Shown here one piece after another: positions 39,401 to 48,400 of a stretch of DNA of 64,000 nt. Within the stretch, counting starts at the first letter, position 1. Each line of letters opens with the position of its first letter. This DNA comes from Marthasterias glacialis. Taxonomy: Eukaryota; Echinodermata; Asteroidea; Forcipulatida; Asteriidae. The DNA is taken from the NCBI GenBank assembly GCA_911728455.2, contig OU452231.1, forward strand, positions 16,821,838 to 16,885,837, written 5' to 3'. Made by a program: the position numbers and the translations under genes. The notes under the pieces are model-generated. The model was not told where the DNA came from. It searched no databases and saw only the letters and a program-made list of their open reading frames with translations.

Positions 39401-42400
39401 ATTCTGGACAGATTTGCAGGCCGTCAAAGTTCACACCAGTGTACGTGTCTGTAAAATAGAGGATAAAAAAACGCTAGTCAGGTTTCAGAGAATATTTTAC
39501 ATGTAGACATCAACCTTGTCCGCAGTGACATGACCTCGTCTCGTTTGAACGAACAGGCGGGAAAATTATTTTGGGAACCAAGCTGCGAAAATCCATGTAC
39601 ACCGTCCTAAAACTATCCATGTAGGACGGTCCAACGTCACATAGTAAATACATGGCAAAACAAAGGATGACTGGTGACGCGTGTTCAATCAATCAAATGA
39701 CAAAGATCTGTGAGTGTGTTTTATATCATTAATATCCTTATCTGTAAATGGCCATGTAATTTGACCGTTTTAAATAAAAATTCCTTACCTTTGAGGTCGG
39801 CCAAGTCGACCCCTTCGTGCTTGGCTGGATGAAGAGGCTCAGTCTGGGTGGACACGGAGCTCACTAACTCCGTGGAGTCCAGCAGGAGTTCACAATCATC
39901 ATCCCTGCACACCAGGTGGTTCAACAACAGGCCATACGTACCGCCCTCGTCAAATGCTGCCGAGGTCTTGTGGAATAACGGGTCCATCTAAACAGATTCA
40001 AAATATAAGTGAAGAATGTTCTTTCAGAGGAAAAGTATTTTCTCTTTCAAATGAACGATCTTTGTCAAGATTGTTCAAGTTAAATTAAAGTTAAATTTAC
40101 TATTGCAAAAATTTAATGTGAATATTTTTAAATGTGCATCATATAAACGTGACTTCAAACATGCTCCTAGAGGGCGCACTATGCAGCCGATTCAGAAACA
40201 TCGCAAGCCCTTTCTCTTTCATGCTAATGTGCATTGTACACAATGCGCAGGACCTACAGTTTTACGTCCCATCGGAAAAATGCTGGCTTGATGTTAAAGA
40301 GCCCTGTCATGTCCCAGAAAAGCCATCAACCAGGACAATACATGGAATGGTCCACCCATCCAATGGGCCTTATTTTTGACTGCAAGAGGGCGCCCTCTGG
40401 GGTAGATTGGGGGTCAAACCATAGAAATAGTGTGGTCAACCAGATGCAATTAGACTTCTACTAAAGCAGTTAATATACAACTTTTGAGGTTTTTTTCATT
40501 GACAGTCTTACAGTGTAATATATTTGCTTTGAAAATTTATATTTTTAATGTTTTGAAACATTTTTGTACTTTCAAAATGGAATTAGTATTGCGCCCTCTT
40601 GCTGTCACAAAATGGCCTATTACTGACCACATTTGAATGGTGCTGAACTCGGCAGGCATACCACTTTCTTCCATTGAGCTAAAAGTCTGGGCCAACTGTC
40701 TATTTAACAGTTAGTTGGTTTTGCTCTTCAATGACAATGACATAGAAACTTTCTAAGTTTGTTGAAAGCTTCCAGACAAATTTGGCAAGAAATGAACAGG
40801 AGATAATTTGTGTTCTTACAGGACTATTGAGTTTACCCACAGTGCCTCACATTTTACACGTTTGTTTTAAAATACCAGATTTACACGGTAGACTTTTATC
40901 TCACTGCCACTGTCTTTTTGTGTGTGCCCTGTATGCAATAGCAATAATCATTACTGATTCTCATAACACCAAAACGGGACCAGACTACTTTGCTGCTGAA
41001 GCCTCGGTCCGGTTAGACCATAGAAATATACTCAGAGAATGCTGTTTGAATTTATCTCTGATCATCAGCTATTCGGCCATTCATGCGCACTGCGATTTTA
41101 GCTGTATGGCCAATTTTAGCTTTCCCATATGTTAACCTGGTTAATTTTTCCACATAGGCACATTTGTGGATCACCTTGGCCAAGCAGTCTAGTACATTAT
41201 ACATGTATTCAAGTTCTGTCCTTCACAGGGTGTGGATTTTGAATCCCAGCCTTGCTTGTCACGATGCTTGTGTCCTTGAGCAAGACACTTTCTCCTTCAG
41301 ATGGGGCATAAAGAAGGGGCGTAGGTCCCATGTACTAAGATCGTGGAAGAGCAGGGGGTAAACTCAGTGTTTGTGGGTCCATGCAAGCACCCTTGTCTGC
41401 AGGTTTCCTCAGGCTTCTGAGTGACTGAGTCACAGTGATCCAGTTGGGTTTTAAGGCATCCTTGGTTTCAGTACCATTATTTAATAATATCACATGGTAT
41501 TGATATTCTTTGTCCTCTGCTGGCACAGAGGGCATGCACAGCAGACACAGACGACATTCTCTGTGTTCAATTTCTATGGGTTACACTGAGTTGCAGAAAA
41601 ACTAGAGGGCTGTGCCATGAAACAAGACTACCAGACGTACCTCAAATCCCAGGTCCAGTTTGTTTAGGTTGATATTTTTCAGATTGCTCTCTATTGTGTT
41701 GGAGTGCCGTGCCTGCTTGCAACGAAAAACAAAAGAAAATAGATTAAAAGCCTGTTACAGTATTGATGATTGAATTAAAATTACCACTTTTTACCTCAAG
41801 TCTTGGTTGGTAGTAAAACCTCTTCCAAACAATTTCTCCAGAGAGACACCAACCTTGTCCGCTGTGACATGACCTTGCCTCGTTTGGACAAACGGGCAGG
41901 GACTGATTGTTTTGGAAATGACACTGTGAAGCATCAAATAATTATTCATATTGGTCGGGTACATATCCTGAAAATATAGATTTTCAGCTTCAAGATTCTA
42001 ACTTTGTTAGAATATTCTAAATTTGAAATTTTTGGTACTTTGATCCATTTGCCGTGGAACTGCACAACTTTACTTTATAAGACAAGATACCTTTTTATTT
42101 TTCTTGGATGCATTTGATCCCCTTTCGCCGGCATCTGTAGAGCCATCCTCTCCTTCTGTGTGGAAAAAAAGTGATGGAAAAAAAATGTCAAAATAATAAA
42201 TTAAAATAACCGACATTTCTTCAGAGTAGTTTCAAAGTTATGATTTCAATATGAGTCCAAAATAGCGATCTTAATTTTGGTTTTAGCAGAATATTTGGGA
42301 TTCTGTAACTTTATTGGACTTAATCAAATAATAAAATGATGCATCTCTTGGCAAACAAAAAATATTTTCAAATTGAAGAAAAAAAAAGACTGTCGGATTT

Positions 42401-45400
42401 GTCTGGTCATAAGTTTACTGGCCCAACTTTAAAATCACTGGCCTCGGGCCAGCCATGTAGACTAAATTTCAAGCCCTGATTCTAACAAATACAAAAATGG
42501 TAACTCAGTCAAGAAATATTTTACTCAGCAAAGGTGTAAAATACAAAGTTTTTTACATGGAGTTTATATTATCAAATCAAATATGTAACCCTCACACATA
42601 ACCTGAAATTACTATAAATATTTTAAAATAGTAAGCAGACACAACAAAAATGATAACCCATATAAAGAAGTAAGCCATGGCTTTCTGATGTAAAGTTTAG
42701 CCACCTTTGGTTTGCCTGTCACCGTGTCCGAGACCACCTAACATTTTATAAGTATCAGCATGAATTGAGTCTACACGGCCTGCATAAATCTTGGCACTTG
42801 CATCCAACGTGCAACTTGCAACCTGCATGGGAGAATAAGAGTTCAGAATTAAACCATTTGCGAGTTAAATTTGAATACAGTACAGTGTACAGTGACATTG
42901 TATCTCTCTGATAACCACTTCACGATGGTGTTAAAATTACCGAGCCCCTATGGATCTCAAGTAATCCTCGTTTGTACAAAAAAAGCGCGAAGGACTGAAA
43001 TAAGGGATTACACAATCACCCCAAGCTAATGGAAGATTTGAGCATGAATTCCAGTACCCTTTGTTCCTCTTTGTACAGGGGAAACAAAGCATCACGGTGA
43101 GTGCATGCCTGTGCGTGCTAAACATTGGAGCTATACATCAACCGACATGACCGACCCAACCAAAACAGGATGTTTTGAAACTCCTCTGAAACGTATATGG
43201 GCCTAAACGCCCTTCATTATTCAATTTGGGAAAATCATGCATAATAAGACGTCATCGTCATCCGACATCAAGTGGCTCTAGGCGATACAAATGAGATGGG
43301 TCAAGATGAATTAGGCATAATGTAAGAAGCGCAGACCTGAGAAAAAAAAACACAAAGATGTCCACACAATGCCAAAACTTGAGACTTGAGACTGGTTTTT
43401 AACCAGTTGAAACCGGATGACGTGAATACACGCAAATGTTTCCCCCTGCCTGGAAATGGATGCCGTCTTAAGATGCCATTATGTAATTGCAGACCACCGA
43501 ACCGAAGATCGCCTGGTCATTCAACTACGGAGCGTGTAAAGACCATACACGCGCCGTCTAATGCTTCGTTTCAACCACACAAGGACAAAAAAAAAGGGTC
43601 TTGATTTTACTTGCATTTTGTGGCTATTGAGAGGTGATTTTTGTGTAATCCCCGATTATAGACCTTTGTCCTTTTGTTCCAAGAAGGGGATTACGTGGCA
43701 TTGAGAGGCTTCCACCATTGTTCATTCATTATATTTCGGCTCAATGGAGGTAAGTCAGAGTGAGTCGGCAATCGAGCCATGGTTCCGTGTTTATTTCCAC
43801 TCCTATGCCGTACATGTAGGTAACAGCCGATGTTTTGCAAGTCACGCTGTGTGAAATTGACGTTTTCTCGGTCGAGAAACAAAACGGACGATTAAATAAA
43901 GACAATCTTTGTTCTCTTGGCATTGTCAAGTCAGGGTTTCTTTGTGCCAGCGGTACCCTCAAAAATGATTCCGGCAATTCCTCCAAAAGAATCCCACCAG
44001 GGGGACAGGACAAAAAAAAAAGAATCCCAACGGCTACTGGTTAAGAATATCTCTCGTAACTATGTCAACTAAGGCCTACCCAATAACCATGATAACAAAA
44101 GACTGTCCACAGAAAGTATGCAAGGAATGTGATGTAAACATCTACTGTAACTTGTTTAAATTCTAGAAGTATTCAAAGATACTACCTTGATGCAGTTGTG
44201 ACTACTGGCATTGAGTGGTAATTACCTGGAAGTTGGTCATTTCTCCCGTCTTCTCCTTGAGAAGGTCCGCCATGTAGTCTATCAGGTGCAGACCGAATGC
44301 ATTCTTGGCATTTATTTTCTATATCGAGATGAGGAAATATAGACACATAATCACAACCCTCATTTAAATTTTTTGTATAAAGGGAAAAATGAGTAAGAGT
44401 TGTTACAAGGGTGTTAAGAAGGCAAGGCATGTCCTACGTGGGGGTGCTGGAGAAAGGCAATGGAGTGGAGACGGCCTGCGAGCTTGCCACCCTTATGGCG
44501 GATCAGAAGGAATGGGGCAGTCGTATCGCAGCCTTTCACCACCAGTTTATTTCCAGAACCACCACAACTCAGAAAGAGATTTTTTCATGTTCATGGTGTT
44601 ACTGCAAACCAATTACAAGATTGTCCTGTCCACCAAGCAAATTTTCAAACCCTACTTAATTAACCCTAACCCTCCCAAATCCTTCTATATCCTCTTTGCC
44701 AAAATGAAGGATTCAGAAGGACTGGGGGCTACAGGCCCGAATAACAATTGCTTTATCACTGGGTCAAGCATTGCAATCTTAGGAGAGGATATTAGAGAAT
44801 TGAGGTCACCTGTAGGCAAGTGGGCCTGGGGAGTAGGGGAGAAATAGTGTGACCCCTTCTGTATTCACTATGGTTATCAGGTTATTACAAACAGGGAACA
44901 AGACATAAATGCTGGCATCACCCAAAAATATTTAAGGAAAAGTGAAACATCAGTGAACTACATTCAGGCCTTGCGCTAATAAAACATTATTTTTTACAGT
45001 AGCCCACAAGCCAATTAGACCAGTAAACTGTGCTTTTTCACTTGTCAACTGGAAGTTTTACTTGCCCAGATTTTAAACACATTTGGGAGGCTAATCATCC
45101 TTACTGGCAGCTGAATTGCGAAGGACACGGCTACATTAAATGCGTTTTTGTTATATTCTTTAAATTTAAAGCTTGGGGTAATTGCTATTGGCATAAGTTT
45201 TGTTGAATCTGTTTTATTATTTTATGAATGAATAAAGTTGTGTTTTGACAAAATGAGACGACAGGTTTTTTAGAGCAACTTACATTTTCCGTTGATAGTT
45301 TGATGCAGTTGGCATAGTGATCGGTTACTTGACCTGCATTAAGTCCATTCAATGGCAGTGATCTCCGTCTGTTTTACATCACAAAGGGAAAAATGTTAAA

Positions 45401-48400
45401 ATTTAATCAACAAAATGTACCAGAATAGATGAATGTACACTCATCAATCCAGATCCCCCTCTCCCCCACCCCTTAAGAAAAAAAAACAAAAACAAATAAC
45501 TGACCTAAAAAATGAAAATGATAACAATGAACAATTAGAACAAATGAAAATGTTTTGACGAAGGGATCATAAATTCAGAATGCCTTTTGGTCAAGGTATG
45601 GCAAAAAATGCATCCGGGTTCTTTTAGACACACATCCTTTTAACCAGTTGCCGGCAGGAGTCTTCCGTTATTTCCCATCCAGCCTGACAGGATTATTTTC
45701 TCGGAATTGCCAGAATCATTTTTCTTTGAAGAGTATTGCTGGCACAAAGAAACTTTGACTTGACAAAGCGAATATAACAAAGATTCTCTTTATAGCACCG
45801 GAATTTTTGTTTATTCTGTCAAGAATATGTCAAATACGTGTACCGGGAATTGCAAAACCTTGGAAGTGAGCCACGGCATTGGATTGGTACTAAACCTAAA
45901 ACCAAGTCTGGATTCCCAGCTCACTCTGACTTACCTCCATTAAGCCGAAATACAATGAGTAAACAATGTTGGAAGCCTCTAAATATCTCGTAATCCTCTT
46001 CTTGGAACAAAAGGGCAAAGGTCTGAAATCGGGGAATTCACAATAATTAACCCCACACAATGGCCGAAAATCAACCAAATTTTTGACACAATTTGTCTTC
46101 TTTGTGTGGTTGAAACAAAGAGTTACACAGTGTGTGTGCTCTGTGCAGGCTCAGTAGTGGAATGATAGGAAGTCTAAGCGCCAGTATCCACCTACACAGG
46201 AGCTGATGGCGCTAGAGGAAGAAACAAACCTAAGAGTTTGGATTGTCTGAGTAAGCCAATAGTGTCAATACGTCAACCATTTTGCACTAAAAATGGGGCT
46301 TGTAACAATCCAGTCTCTGTTATTCTACACATATATGTACCTATCACTTGGTGTTCCAGGGCTCTGAAATTGCCTCTGCATCTCAAGCACCTTAGATCTG
46401 CGCCTCTGCCTCCTCTCTGCAGCATCATCATTTTCCGGTACGATGTGATGTGACTGAAGGGACGACTGGCTGGTCAGTTGAGAGGGATGACGCCTTGATG
46501 TTGCTGGAGAGATGAAGTTAGTTGGGGTGGTCACACTCGTCGGGTGCCTAAAGACGGAATCGCCACTCTGCAGTAAGGGTGAGCTCACATCCATAGCTAC
46601 ATCAAACGATAAGCAAAACACACTGCAAAAATTAATTTGAAAGAAACAACAACAAAAAATGACTCCAGACAATGGAAGAAGACAAAAAAAAAACCATGTT
46701 TGTCAATGAAATACATGTATCTACAGTTTTTTTTACGGGGGGGGGGGGGGGGGGGGGGGGAGGGCACTGGAAACTTGTGGGCCCCCCATTGGCTACGCCA
46801 CTGGCTGTATGCATCCATAGCATAAAAACTTCTCTCATAGTTGTAGGACTAGAGTACGACTAAAGTAACACTAAAATACTAACCACTAACACTACAGTTT
46901 ATAGGTCACATTATCGTTTAAACCAAATGTACACTTAGCAAAAGCAGAACTTTCACTCTCTTTCACTATGGCGTGTCGTGGCCGAGCCAAGCAGTCAAGC
47001 ACACAGGACTCTTGAAAGCTCAGGTGTTTCTTATCAGTGTGGGTTTGAGTCCCAGTCCTGACAGTGACAGTGACACTTGTGTCCTTAAGCAAGACACTTA
47101 ACAATTATTGCTTCGTTGGAACCCAGTAGTAGTACACTTATCGTAAAGAAAGAGAAGGGGTTTGCCGGTGTTCTCTCGTGGATGGCTGCAGATTGTACCA
47201 TGATCAGTGCCAGGCTTGGCCCTTCTTGTAAACCATTAATGGCGCTATGTTAGACCCAGTAACTTGGGCGATGTACTCGACTCCTTTTTTGAGATTTTGA
47301 CATCAAGTACGACAAATAATGTCAAAATCTCAAAAAAGGAGTACAGCGCCCCAGTTCTGCAGTTACTGGGTCTAGCTAGACTAGTGTAAAATCATTTAAA
47401 TGGGTCTTATTTCAAACATAATTCCACATTATACCTTGTACTTGTAAAAAAAAATGATAAGCGCTTTGATATTAAAAGAACAGTGTATCATTCTCCAATC
47501 CCAATTATTAAGAATTCTGAACCTCAAACATAAATTTAAACAGGTTAAAAGTAGACTGCAGTGTTCAGTCTTCGAAGTTCGACAAAAAATAAACATTTTA
47601 AAGGCAATTTATATATAAAATTTGAATTGAAAAAAAATAAACAATATATAAAAAATATGTATCCTGGAGCGACCGGTTTTCGGTCACTTAACGGTAAAAA
47701 TCGTTCGGAAACGGAAACTAAATGAATTTTTTTAAAACCATCTGACCCACCTTTTAACAAGACACTTTTAATTCATAATCTGTTGAAATCCCAGAAGTTG
47801 CAGTCATAAATTCCGAAATATCGTCCTAAATTCACAGCGGTGCTGTATTCGCCGTTCACACGTCGCGTTACCCGTTTCCGGTCGGTCCATTCAGGGGCAG
47901 TTTCTGTCAACTTCACGAACTAGTATGGCGCGCAAAATGCAAAAAAACAAAAAAACAAATAATAACGATTGTCCAGACTGTCTCTGCGGCTAGTGAGGTG
48001 ATTATTGGTTAATAAAATAGCAAAGTTCTTCTTTACATGATTTTTTTTGCTTTATATTGTCCTTTTCTTTTTCTTCTTTATTTTACTTTAAAGTGGTATT
48101 AATGATTATTTTCAAATTAAATGTGATTGTTTTTGCTGAACTTATAATAAAATTTGTATAATAATATACATCAATTATCCTTTTCTTTTCTGTAGTTTGT
48201 GGCTTTTCTGCTTCATCAACATAATAAATGAATACTTCTTGAAGTGCCCTCCTTCCCCAAGAGAAAAATCCAGATGACACAAGAGAAAAGCATGACACCT
48301 TTTTTTTTTTTTTTACTTCTTTATTTTTCTTTGGAGTATTTAACATAAATTGTTTTAAAATCAAATGTAATGGTTTTTACTGAATTTATATGATTTTTTT

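Noticed and set aside
43386-44044. Small plus- and minus-strand ORFs
   Set aside because: They fall within the inverted repeat copy in NCAPH intron 4 and show no conserved motif.
44389-44847. Plus-strand ORF of 152 residues
   Set aside because: Its start overlaps a LINE-derived fragment in a different frame, and the rest has no recognisable domain. It lies within an NCAPH intron.
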